Origin: Chondrus crispus
Taxonomy: Eukaryota > Rhodophyta > Florideophyceae > Gigartinales > Gigartinaceae
DNA: 64,000 nucleotides
Assembly: GCF_000350225.1 (NCBI RefSeq)
Contig: NW_005179194.1
Coordinates: 1 to 64,000 of the forward strand
Direction of reading: 5' to 3'
The notes under the pieces were generated by a model. That model searched no databases. It was not told where the DNA came from and was given only the letters and a program-made list of their open reading frames with translations. Made by a program: the position numbers and the translations under genes. Shown here piece by piece: positions 48,211-57,527 of the stretch; position 1 is the stretch's first letter; every line of letters begins with the position of its first letter.

Positions 48211-49037
48211 TTATGGCTTTGGGCGAAAAAGTTGACCAGGATGCCGAATTGCTCGCTGACGGCGCTTCAGAGCAGCACTAGCGGTCGCCGCATTGGCAAC
48301 GCGCGTTTGCGCGCGAATATTCTGTAAGTCTGCAGCCATACTTCTGGTTTCATGTAGCTCTTGCCTGCGGCGTTTGTTTGCCTCGGAAGTGGCCTTGCGC
48401 TCGCGGTTACGGTTCTCCTTCTGAGGTCTGGATTCTTGGTTTCGATTGAGAGCCTTCTCCGCATCGTCGTCAGTCGTAAGGGTTTTTTTGGATGCCGCGT
48501 GCTTGAAATTAGGAACCACTTGATCGTGGACGTGTCGGGCGTCGTCCTCCGAACCGCAAGCATCTGCCACAGGGTCATCACCTTCCAAAGAGCCAGACAT
48601 GGATGTGATGACAACCTTCTTCGCCATTTCCGGGACCGTGTTGGCGCCGTGTCGCACGTTTCCCCTGTTATGCGGGGCATATGGGACCTTCGCCAGGACA
48701 TACCGTAGCAGTTCTGCTCGGAGAGTATGGCACTGTCGGCGACGTGACGTGTTCTTGCGCTGTCTGCTACGAAGACACAAATTGCATGTAAAGTTTTTAA
48801 CTTTTGCAGCGGCGCCCCGAATGGAAGGAGTTGCATGCGCACCCAAGCCTTTTCTTCCTTGTACGTGACAAACCGCTGCGAGGGGCGGCGGGATCCGGTA
48901 TACGCCGTCGACGTAGCGAGGGATGGGGGCGAGCGCAGAGACTGTTCTGGTAACGGCGGTGAAGGGTGATCCGGAGGGATAGTGGCTGGCGTTTCACCTG
49001 TCGGAACTGGAGCGTCCTCATCCAGAATTGAACCCAT
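48211..49037 (-). pseudogene. unrecognised ORF with a CxxC finger, transposon accessory candidate
   Basis: An ATG at 49037 opens a Pro/Ser-rich N-terminus. At about the KEEKAW segment the sense frame shifts by one, and the second frame (48211-48846) gives AAAKVKNFTCNLCLRS, a lone CxxC like half of a BED-type finger, then a long basic/acidic helical tail (KENRNRERKATSEANKRRR) typical of coiled coil. I recognise no family. Its convergent placement next to Harbinger relic 1 recalls the two-gene layout of Harbinger elements. Confidence 0.4.
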
Positions 49038-49542
49038 CGCAGTGGGGTCTGCGGGAGGGAGGGGGAGGGAAGGAGGGTGAGAGGGAGAGAAAGTAAATAT
49101 GTGAAGAAGGGCAGACCGCCCTTAAGGCGGACTTGTGCGTAGATGGGCATTTGAGCAAGCTAAGGTTATTGTGAGACCTGGCCAGCCCGTCCCACTATTT
49201 CCTTACCTGTTTTCAAATTAGCCAGAAATGTAAGCTTGTTGCTGTGCGAAAATAAAACGCATCCATGACCTAACTTTTGGTATTTCAAAATGAAGCCCAA
49301 TTCTTGCTTAATTAAAAAGGACTATTAGTGGGATTACGCCTAGAAATTTCTGCAAATAAAATTGCAAAATTCTGCAATACGTGAGACACCTGTAAATAAT
49401 TGCAGAATTCTGCAACCCAGTAGTGAGCTGTTACAGAAACTCTGACTACTATTCTCGTGAGTAATATTGACTTAGTTCGCGCCAATTGTGGTAATCTTTG
49501 TCTCCATCCTACCCGTCGTCTCAACCTCTCCCTTGAACAAAA

Positions 49543-50335
49543 ATGTCGGAATTCATTCCATCTTCCCCTATCGCGCCCGTCGATGATGGCGGTACTGTCA
49601 AAAGCAAGGCCGGGAGACAATCGCGATTCTCTACTGCGCAAGACCTCGTAATAGTGCGAGAAGTTGCGGCCGCTGGCGCTCACTTTGCCGCGTTTTTGTG
49701 AGACGCGAGGCAAGTTTCAAGAGGCGTCAGGTAAGGTGAATGAAAATCCGGCGATGCATAAGAAAGTTACTTGGAAGACTGTTCGCGACCGCTACAAGCG
49801 CATTCTAGAATAGTTGGACAAGCACGATTGTTGCGAGCGCCGCATGTCAGGGATTACAGGGGAGGTTGGCGAGATGGACGAACTCTTGACGGATATTCGA
49901 CAAGCGCGAGAAGATTTGTTGGCCACTAAAACTGCGGAGAAGACTGCGCAGCGCGAGCGCGACGAAGAGAAGGATTGCATTGGAAAGACGCTTATGGCGT
50001 CAGCGACGAAGAGAAAGCAAACCGATTCGGGAAGCATTGCGGAAGCATAAGATGGACCGACGCCCAAGAAAGCGAAATCTAAGTACGTGCGTGCTGCGCC
50101 TTCAATGGACATGGCGCCGTTCAGCCCAAATCTACGCGACGACGACCTTACGCAAATCGAGCTCGAGCGCGAGCGACTAAACTTCGAGCGCGAGCGCAGC
50201 GATACAGACGGAGCGTAGCGCGAGCGTGAGAAACGCCGCGAAGAGCGCAAAAAGATGCAGGAGCTAGAGTTGGAAAAGTACAATTGTACTTTGCCAACTC
50301 TAGCTCCTGCCAGGAGCTTAAGCTCCTGATGGAGG
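49543..50335 (+). pseudogene. Myb/SANT-like accessory protein of Harbinger element 2
   Basis: The frame from ATG 49543 (MSEFIPSSPIAPVDDGG) is open to a TGA near 49701. One frame over it continues through HKKVTWKTVRDRYKRILE, a typical Myb/SANT-like third helix, then TAG, LDKHDCCERR, a helical charged region, TAA and TAG stops, and a Glu/Arg-rich tail (IELERERLNFERER). In Harbinger elements this protein binds DNA and recruits the transposase. Stops and one frameshift make it dead. Confidence 0.6.
50258..50328. repeat. nested perfect palindromes
   Basis: A 16-bp perfect stem (50258-50273 with 50294-50309) encloses an 18-bp palindrome AAAGTACAATTGTACTTT (50275-50292). It is followed by another perfect 18-bp palindrome CAGGAGCTTAAGCTCCTG (50311-50328). 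The block lies at the very end of the Myb-like gene. Confidence 0.9.
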
Positions 50336-50506
50336 CCCTCAACAACAAATAAAGAAATGGCTTCTAAACCCACGTTTCAAGGTTGTGTACTTAAAAAATG
50401 TGTTTTCACCTATAATATGTGCTGGAAAGGCTCTCGTGGGGCTCCCTGCGGGGCTACGGACAAATTCCGCGAATGCGTGCTTGCGAACTTTCGCGCTCCT
50501 CGGCGG

Positions 50507-50533
50507 CCCGTGCGGAGCAAAGCTCCGCACGGG
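50507..50533. terminator. GC-rich hairpin between convergent Harbinger genes
   Basis: A perfect 12-bp stem CCCGTGCGGAGC / GCTCCGCACGGG with AAA loop lies 24 bases from the transposase stop codon. Placed between two convergent 3' ends it could help end transcription. That role is inference. Confidence 0.4.
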
Positions 50534-50556
50534 CGGCCGATGAGCGAGTTTAACAA

Positions 50557-52200
50557 TTACTCCTCTAGGTAGTCTTCCAGATTTGGCGGCGTGCAGTTGA
50601 AGTAGCGCGATATCTGATTCGGATAAATACAGGTTCGCATGTTGCAGAAATGCATGCCAGAAACGTAGAGAGATCCTACGGGATACTCAAGTACCTTCAT
50701 CTTTCGCTTGTAGTCCAGCACAGGAAAGTACATCTTCACCTCTTTAAACATCCACTCGACGGTAATACGCGATGACGCCATGGCCTTATTGAACGCTCGT
50801 TGTTCAGCACTGAGATTGCTGTCCTGATAAGGCACTTCAATGAACCACCTTCTGCTGTAGCCTGAATCACCGTACAGGCAGTACCTTTTGCCCTCGACGT
50901 CTATCAAGGCCCGCAGCTGCTCCTCCAAATCACTGCTTACATGTGTGGTGCACTGACACACCCCGCTTTTCTGTGACACCTGTCCTCCGTCCGGACACCT
51001 GTCCCTGCGGACACAACTGCGTGTACCACCCGACACATGTAACCGGACCTCGAAGCCCTGGCTGACAGTGTCAACCCCCACGTGTAAGGGATTGTCATAC
51101 CTCCCCATGCGGAGTTTCTCCGGCCATTGTTGCCGTTTTAATTTAGTATTTTTAGTTTAAGTAATTACCACTCCGACGCCGGCTACTATATAGCCGACGT
51201 CCGACCCTAAGTAAATGGACACGAAGCTTTGGGTCTACAACTCGGGTTTCTGGAACAGGGTCGCAGCCTCGCGTCGGTCCCCGTCCTACGACAGTACCCT
51301 GCGAGCCATCTGCGTCCCGATTCCCACCTATCTCTTACCGCGCGCATCGTCCCGCTGCACCCTGCCCTCCGCGCGACAGCTGTCCCTACCGCCCCGCCCC
51401 TCCTGGGCTCTACTTTCCCCCTTTTTCCCTTAATTTCCCTACTGCGTTAGACGCCCGGACCCCGTGGTGGCTACCCCACGGGTGGTCTCCCGAATCAACC
51501 CCCGCGCCCCGAACGCGCGGTGCTCTGCCTGAGGGGAGACCTACTTTCTTCCCCCTCAGTGCACGACAACATGCAGTGTGCAGTCGTGGGGGCGCCCTTC
51601 CATTGGACCAAAGGCATGCAGTATCATTCCGTCTGGGCTATTCACGGCTTGGAACTTCAGTGCATGCTTCCTCTTATGTCCATTGTTTGCAACCAGTTGA
51701 CTATCAAAGCCACTTGGAGGATCAATGCCAATGACAGTTCCATCAATACACCCAATGCAGTTTTCTAGTCCCTAACTCTTGTCTCTTATAGCCTCCGAAA
51801 ACCTTGCTGCTTGGGCTTGAAGATACTGAGAGCTGATATTCCCTGTTATAACTCAACCTTTGTGTCAAGTAGATGCTCGATGTATTCGCAGAATATTTCT
51901 GAAAGCTGGGATCCATGTTTGCGAAAGAAGAACTCCATGTCCTTTCATGTAGATGTAGTGCAGATCCGGCGGAGGACAATGCACGAAGATAAGATGGGTG
52001 AGACAGCGTAGCGATTACGAGTAGTACTTGTTTGTTCAGCTGGCCATGCCATTGCATGTATCACCCCTACAACATCATTCTTATTAAAAACGGAAGTAGA
52101 AGACACACTCGGAATTGCTAAAGGAATGAAAATTGAAAGAGAACTGCGATGCATGAAGGCGATTGCTTCTGGAGATTGTCATGTTCAATTCATTTTTTCA
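50557..52200 (-). pseudogene. Harbinger DDE transposase of element 2, split by a solo LTR
   Basis: Upstream of the LTR (51565 and up, minus sense) one frame reads ENCIGCIDGTVIGIDPP with the first catalytic Asp, then HKRKHALKFQAV and GPMEGRPHDCTLH. Downstream of it (50557-50947) follow LEEQLRALIDVEGKRYCLYGDSGYS with the second Asp, and ITVEWMFKEVKMYFPVLDY with the Glu, ending PPNLEDYLEE. N-terminal pieces (FFFRKHGSQLSEIFCEYIEH) appear at 51850-51950. The gene is broken by the LTR, a one-base shift at the join and further stops near the N-terminus. Confidence 0.8.
50954..51558 (+). repeat. solo LTR in Harbinger element 2
   Basis: This 605-bp unit starts TGACACACC and ends CCCCCTCA, flanked by GTGCAC on both sides (50948-50953 and 51559-51564). 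ACTATATAG at about 51185-51193, after an AT-rich patch, fits a promoter in plus orientation. It belongs to a different family from the other two solo LTRs but has the same layout. Confidence 0.85.
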
Positions 52201-52562
52201 GTTTGAAGCCTTAAAGCAATGGACGACATGCACGTCGAGGATGGGAAAACAGATGTGGGATGATGCTGACGTCTTTCAGCGAGGGAACGGAGAGCAATGC
52301 TGAAGGTATTTGCTCGTCTAGTAATTGCTTTTTGTGTATAATCGCGCTGCTCGCCACTGTTCATGGTAGTGGATTCGTACCGTACATTCGGGTGCGGTAT
52401 GGCTACATAAGGGCTAAGGGGAATACGCAAGGTTTTACTCATGAAAGTCTTATCGTAATTGCTTCTAAAATGTTTCGCAACTAAAATTTCGATGGAGAAT
52501 TCTGCAACGGTCATCGACCATTTCTCGAAAGACAATTGCAGAATTCTTCCACGCGTAAACCC

Positions 52563-54029
52563 TGAATTGTGTCTGTTAAAGAGTCCTCCAACTTCCGCTT
52601 TGCATCCCCTTCCCCTCCCCCTTAGGGCGGGAGAGGGATTGATCACACAACCCCCCCCCGCCTGGACTCAGGGCCGTACCGGCTACACAGAGACGACGCA
52701 CGGTGCCTGCGGAAGATCTTGCTCCGAATGTGAGGCACCGGTCCTCACCAGATAAGAACGTTACTGGCTACAACAACTCGTGTCACGGCCTGCAAGTCCA
52801 ACCTGTTCCGTTAGAAAAGCGGTAAGGATGAAGAAGGTAACGTTCTAGCCTCCGCGCGGTGATCGATAATGCCTGGCACCCTTGCGATGAACTGTGAGGA
52901 ATAAAAATTTCCCCATCTGCGTCGCCCGGAGCCCATCCGAAGCGCTCCATGCGAACTTTGAGCGGTATACAGAGCAGTAGTTTCTCTGTTTGGCACCCTA
53001 TCCGAAGCCTGTGCAAAATATACCTTCTTCCTTCCGGCGGGGTGATGTGAAGCGGCGCCAACGTAGAAAAAACGGTTGGTTTAGAATTCCAGACGTCTCC
53101 GTGTCTTCGCTCTCTAGTGCTGTAGTATAGCGACCGGCGCGCACATAGATACGTAATCTGGTGGCCGTACTCTGTATAGATGGCGGTGTGGTGTCAATGT
53201 GGTGTGATTGGGCGCGTGCTGATCGGTCGTACCTAAGAACGCGTGTACAGTAGAGCGCATGTGTAGTGTCAGAGACCGCTTCTTAGTTTATTGTGTACAG
53301 TACCCGTGGCGCACAAGGCGGCAGGTACTGCACTGGGACAATTGTCCGGGCATCTTTCTGAAAGGCTAAGACCCGACTCCTGTCTCCACGTATAGACTTA
53401 GGTCAAGTTCTGCCCCGTCCCATTCGCGTCTAACTATTGCCGTTCGGTTAGTTTACCCACGCTGGCTTCTAACTCGTCACTAGGCGGTCTCGAATTCACA
53501 CCTTGGGACGACTGTGCGTGACCGGACACGTGCGCCACTCCCCTTTCGAGAGCTCAACTGTACCTGTTATACGTGTGCCGCGACCCATGGGTGAGGGGAG
53601 TTCTCCCACAAGGGCAAAGCACCGATTATGATCGGATCATATCGCACGCCAGCGCAGCGATAGATTCAATGGTTATTTAACTGCCATTGACCAAATAGAT
53701 ACTAAAGTATCACGACTTGCCTTTCGCCCCTTGAAAACGGTTCCAGCGCGGACAGTGAGGAAGGAAGCCTGTAATTCCATGCAATCGGCATGAATTGACA
53801 CTACAGAGCTCTCACGGAGACCATTGAAGAAGTAGGGAGACAGACAGGTTTCGCCGTCTCACACAGTAGTTACATTTGCACTCGGAATTCCCAACTCCCT
53901 TACGGAACGAAGATGGGAAGCTGGTAACCCACATCTTTCAGTTCACTGCGGAAACTCTTGCTCTTACCACTTACCGAAAGCCCTTACCAGGTGGGATATG
54001 ATTGGAAATCCCGAGCTGCGCCACCAGTC
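52563..54029. other. no gene seen, probably decayed repeat
   Basis: Only short ORFs occur. A C-run (about 52646-52654) and GTAC-type motifs (about 53246, 53296) are present. The stretch may be the far-decayed downstream part of the retroelement whose RNase H-like piece lies at 54591-54893. Confidence 0.4.
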
Positions 54030-54893
54030 TCAGCAATCTGACGTTGCCAGACGGCAGAGATATAATGCGGCAGAGATGCGGTGCTTACATCCCGCCTTCG
54101 AGCTTCTCGTTCTTCGGCAAGCCAGCCGATGAATGACAAGAGGTTCCCCTCCCTGAATGACAGACAGGAGGGCCCATCTACCGTTCAAAACGCGACACGC
54201 ATGCGCCACTGTGTACCACACGTCCGAATTGTGCGAGCACTCAATCTTTGCTCCTATGGCAAGCGAGCGGAGCAGTCCATGCCGATTCTCTGACGAAGAT
54301 TCTGGCGAAGATGGGCATAGCAGCCGTACTTCTTTCACGTCCCATCTGTGTGCCAGCTCTGTCCAAGCCTGCCAGCGCAGAAAGACGGGATTTTCTCCGA
54401 GTGGGCGGAAGGGAAAGGAGTTCACCAGGCCCGCTATACTAGCCACGACGAAACGGCACTGCCACCTCTTGATCCTTAGGTATGTTCGGGGAAAGCGCCC
54501 AAAACAGGGCGTCGACGATTTTTTGGCTACTGATGGTAGCCACTCTGCGCTGATATGGATAGTGGCCCGGTCGAGGACGATCTTGAGTCGTCACAGCTCC
54601 CGTATCGCGGAACGGCTGAAATACACGAAAGAGTCGGCGATGTGAACAACAGCTTGATTGTCAAAGTGCATCAACAGGTCGCGCCCATCTGTTTTGCCGA
54701 AGGTGGCGCCAAGCCTTCCGGGCATGAGCATGCTGAAGGCTTCAATTCGCGGTATATGATGCTTTGCGAGCGTTCGCCTGAGTTCCAAACGTCTTGGTCT
54801 CATAAAGACCCAGAAACACCAACCTGGAACTTTCGGAAATTGAGCATGTTTCCGTAGCCATCTGCCGCTGTAGTATAACACCCAAGCCTCCAA
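54030..54893 (-). pseudogene. RNase H-like and downstream piece, DIRS-type retroelement candidate
   Basis: The segment 54591-54893 (minus) contains RIEAFSMLMP followed by LLMHFDNQAVVHIADSF and YFSRSAIREL. This matches the E...DN.A.V pattern of RNase H domains in DIRS and related retroelements. The next segment (54030-54446) has FLRWQAWTELAHRWD and LAIGAKIECSHNSDVWYT, which could be the N-terminal part of a tyrosine recombinase as DIRS elements carry. The frames are broken and no catalytic recombinase residues were found. Confidence 0.3.
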
Positions 54894-54927
54894 CCGTCCT
54901 CGGAGACGGGAGCGAACTCAGGGCGTA

Positions 54928-55621
54928 TACTTTATATATCGAAGTATTGCCCCACTAGGCGTATGTGCCAGAAGACGAATGGGAACGTGTCCCTGGTAGA
55001 GTGGTAGAGTCTTGAGTGGGTTCTTGTAGTATAATCACCCCCAACGACGAGGGGGGTCAGTACTGACCGTTCGGAAAGACCCCGATCGGCGGGAAGAGAG
55101 AAGCACGGCCCACCCACGGTACCGAGCACGGGCTCGAGGTAGCGGTGGTAGAGCGGGATCGGGGAGGACGCCCGCACGCGTGAGCGGGTCTACGCCTCGA
55201 CGCCCCGGAGCGGTACTGGGTGACGATCCAGTACCGACGGGCGGAGGCGGAGCCGGCTCGTGGGCGTGCTGCGCGCGTCCTCAACCCGCACGCGGTGCTA
55301 TTTCTGGGAAAACCGGACGGAAGTATCTAAGAGTAAGCGGGGCGGACAAAGGTGGAGGATCCTTGATAAGTCCGTGCTTGTCGTCCTCCACCGCCGGTGG
55401 TCCGCTCATATTTAATGTACATTGTAGTCTACAATAACTCTACAGTAGTGCCGGCCTACCGACACTATAACGCTGTCAGCCGGCGGGGCTGCCAGTCTAC
55501 ATGTAGTACGCGTCCCGTACACGTGGAGGACACGTGTGTGCGCGCATGGCTGTAAGGCTCGTTGCCTTACTGTCTCTTATCCAATCCTAATCTAATTTCC
55601 GTTTGGGGTTATACCACATCA
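54928..55621 (-). repeat. candidate LTR, minus orientation, left end undefined
   Basis: Read on the minus strand, a purine run (GAGGGGGGG) at 55622-55632 is followed directly by TGATGTGGTATAACC, a typical polypurine-tract/LTR junction. TATATAAAG on the same strand at about 54931-54939 could be its TATA box. The other end of the LTR was not found, and CACGTG boxes occur at about 55519-55535. Confidence 0.35.
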
Positions 55622-55628
55622 CCCCCCC

Positions 55629-56278
55629 TCAAGAGTGAACGTCCGCGTTCACTCCTGAGGCTTGTAGAACCTGTCCGTCCCACTCTCTGAACCCCGAGCA
55701 GATCCGACCTGGTATACGAATTTCCTCCCCCTTGCGCACTGTCCCACTCCGTCCTTGACAGCTCCATTTGGTCGTCCCCTCTCGCGTCGCCGCCCGTGTC
55801 AGCATGGCCGACCCGCGGTCTATTCCTCTCCCGCAGTCACCCCCGGGCGTCGTGAAGCCAACGATGGCGGAAGCGGTGGTCGTCGGGACCCCGCCGACGA
55901 GCGGGCTCGGACTCCCAGGTGCGTCATCCGGACCGCGAGAGGATGGCGTCGTCCTGGCCCAAGCAGGCCCGCTCCCTCCGCCGGGTTTCCAGAAGTCCCG
56001 CTTGCGGTCCACGACCGTGTCCTTGGAACTGGTGGCCCCCGGTGAGGGGCCATCCAAGCCGGTCCTTTCGTTTCGCCCGGCTACCCCTTCCGTCCCAGCA
56101 GCCGACATCCCGCCTTCCGATCTCTCTGCCGCCCGGTGCGGCTCGGCCGCTCCCCTCGCGTCGGGGGCGTCCCTCAAGATGGATGGCGCGTCCTTCGGTC
56201 TTCCGCCCCGTGGCCCCCTTCCCTCTACCGTCGATGGGGAGGGGGAGTCGCCCTCTGCCACTCGGTGGCTAGGGGTAC
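55629..56278 (-). pseudogene. truncated ORF next to a polypurine tract, unrecognised
   Basis: A minus-strand frame, open from inside the neighbouring LTR to TGA near 55629, encodes a Gly/Pro/Arg-rich peptide ending GRICSGFREWDGQVLQASG and a few more residues. Ending just before a polypurine tract suggests the C-terminus of a retroelement polyprotein cut at its 5' side by the LTR 56279-57404. The opposite strand is also open (55768-56283) with Pro/Ser-rich sequence, so coding sense is uncertain. Confidence 0.3.
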
Positions 56279-57404
56279 TGTAGTGCAATGTGCCTGTCAG
56301 GCCGGAACAAGGGTCCAACGGTCCAGCGACAACACAACCAACAAACAACAATCAACAAGAGTTGCCGACGGCACAGCCCTACGGAGTGTCCGATTCTCCC
56401 TTTCCCTTTAAGTGGGTTTGCGGCCCACAGTAGCTCAAGTCCCTGATAGGGGGGGGAAAAGGAAGAGGCCCGCCCCGGGACGAATGGTGGTAGAGTCTTG
56501 TACAGGCAGCTGCTCGGCGAGTTCGGGGCGGTGATTAGGAAGCCGGGCCCGATGGGTCGTAAATCCAATGCTCGCGGAGCGCCTGTTACACCTTATACCG
56601 TTGATAAGGTCTTCGACGGGGCGTTGCAACGCAGCCCGACGGGAATTAGCAAACACGTAGCAGCGCTACACCTCCGTACTGCCCGATGGCAAAGTACCGA
56701 CACCGGAACGGTCGCAACCTGTATCCGATGGAACCAACACTGTCCTGTATACACCACAGGACCTTCGAGGGAGACGTCGTAGCAACAGCCTCCGTCGGTG
56801 GACGTAAAAAAGTAGCATCGCTACACCCACGTGTCGCCCGATGGCCAAGACACCTACCCCGGTCCGGTCGCAACCAAAGCCGATGGCACCAACAACAAAC
56901 AAAAGAACCAACACAAGAGCCCGATGACTCCAGTCGTCACAATGCAGATCGCAATCAGGCACTGTGGAACCAACACAAGATAAGGGAATATAAATAGAGA
57001 TAGAAATGGAAAAGGATAGATGAAAAAAAAGGAAAAGGAAAGGGAACCCCTGAGCGCAAAGGATAACGTAATCTGTGGTAAAAGGGAGCGTCTTGGGAAA
57101 GACGGACTTCGACCAAGGCGATATTCAACTCTGGCAACTCGGGTTACCTTTACTGACTTGGTGGTCAGAGGGCTAAGGTATATATCGCCCCGCCGGAGTC
57201 ACTACAGTAGCTTGCGGCGCTAGATCCTAGATCTAATCTAGTGTCAGCAAAACTAATGCCAACTAATTAACTAAATAAAATAAAATAATTAAAAATTAAA
57301 ACTGTGCAATTATTCACACGTGTGTCCCCCAACCCGGACTACTTTTCATATCCAAATATTTTCCTTTCTTTTCACCCCCCTTTTCAGGTGCGTATTGCAC
57401 TACA
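56279..57404 (-). repeat. LTR, inverted copy of 42036-43151
   Basis: This 1126-bp unit has TGTAGTGCAATG at the left and TATTGCACTACA at the right and matches the solo LTR 42036-43151 along its whole length in inverted orientation, with scattered differences. The flanks GGTAC (56274-56278) and TATCC (57405-57409) do not match, so it is not a simple solo LTR. Read on the minus strand, GGAAGGGGGATA lies directly before it, like a polypurine tract. This suggests the 3' LTR of a minus-strand element whose body lies to the right. Confidence 0.8.
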
Positions 57405-57527
57405 TATCCCCCTTCCGAGCGCTCTTGTACGCCACTCCGCCATCGTATAATCTCCTCGCCGTTTTTCTCATAACCCTACACCGCCGTATCCGGTAATCGG
57501 TGAAAGTGCAAGAACAAGACGGCCCTC

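Larger units (their letters stand above)
49330..52562. mobile_element. PIF/Harbinger element 2 with a nested solo LTR
   Basis: Imperfect terminal repeats face each other. The left end starts GGGATTACGCCTAG (49330) and carries ATTCTGCAA boxes. The right end read inward starts GGGTTTACGCGTGG (52562) with GAATTCTGCAA boxes. Between them are a plus-strand Myb/SANT-like gene and a minus-strand DDE transposase, convergent, which is the Harbinger two-gene plan. The target duplication is not clean. The element also contains the 605-bp solo LTR 50954-51558. Confidence 0.65.

Noticed and set aside
55768..56283. Plus-strand Pro/Ser-rich ORF as a gene
   Set aside because: It overlaps an equally open minus-strand frame, starts with no context, ends in the LTR edge, and GC-rich composition keeps both frames open by chance.
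56279..57404. Simple solo LTR
   Set aside because: The flanking 5-mers do not match, unlike the three true solo LTRs, and a polypurine tract adjoins one side.
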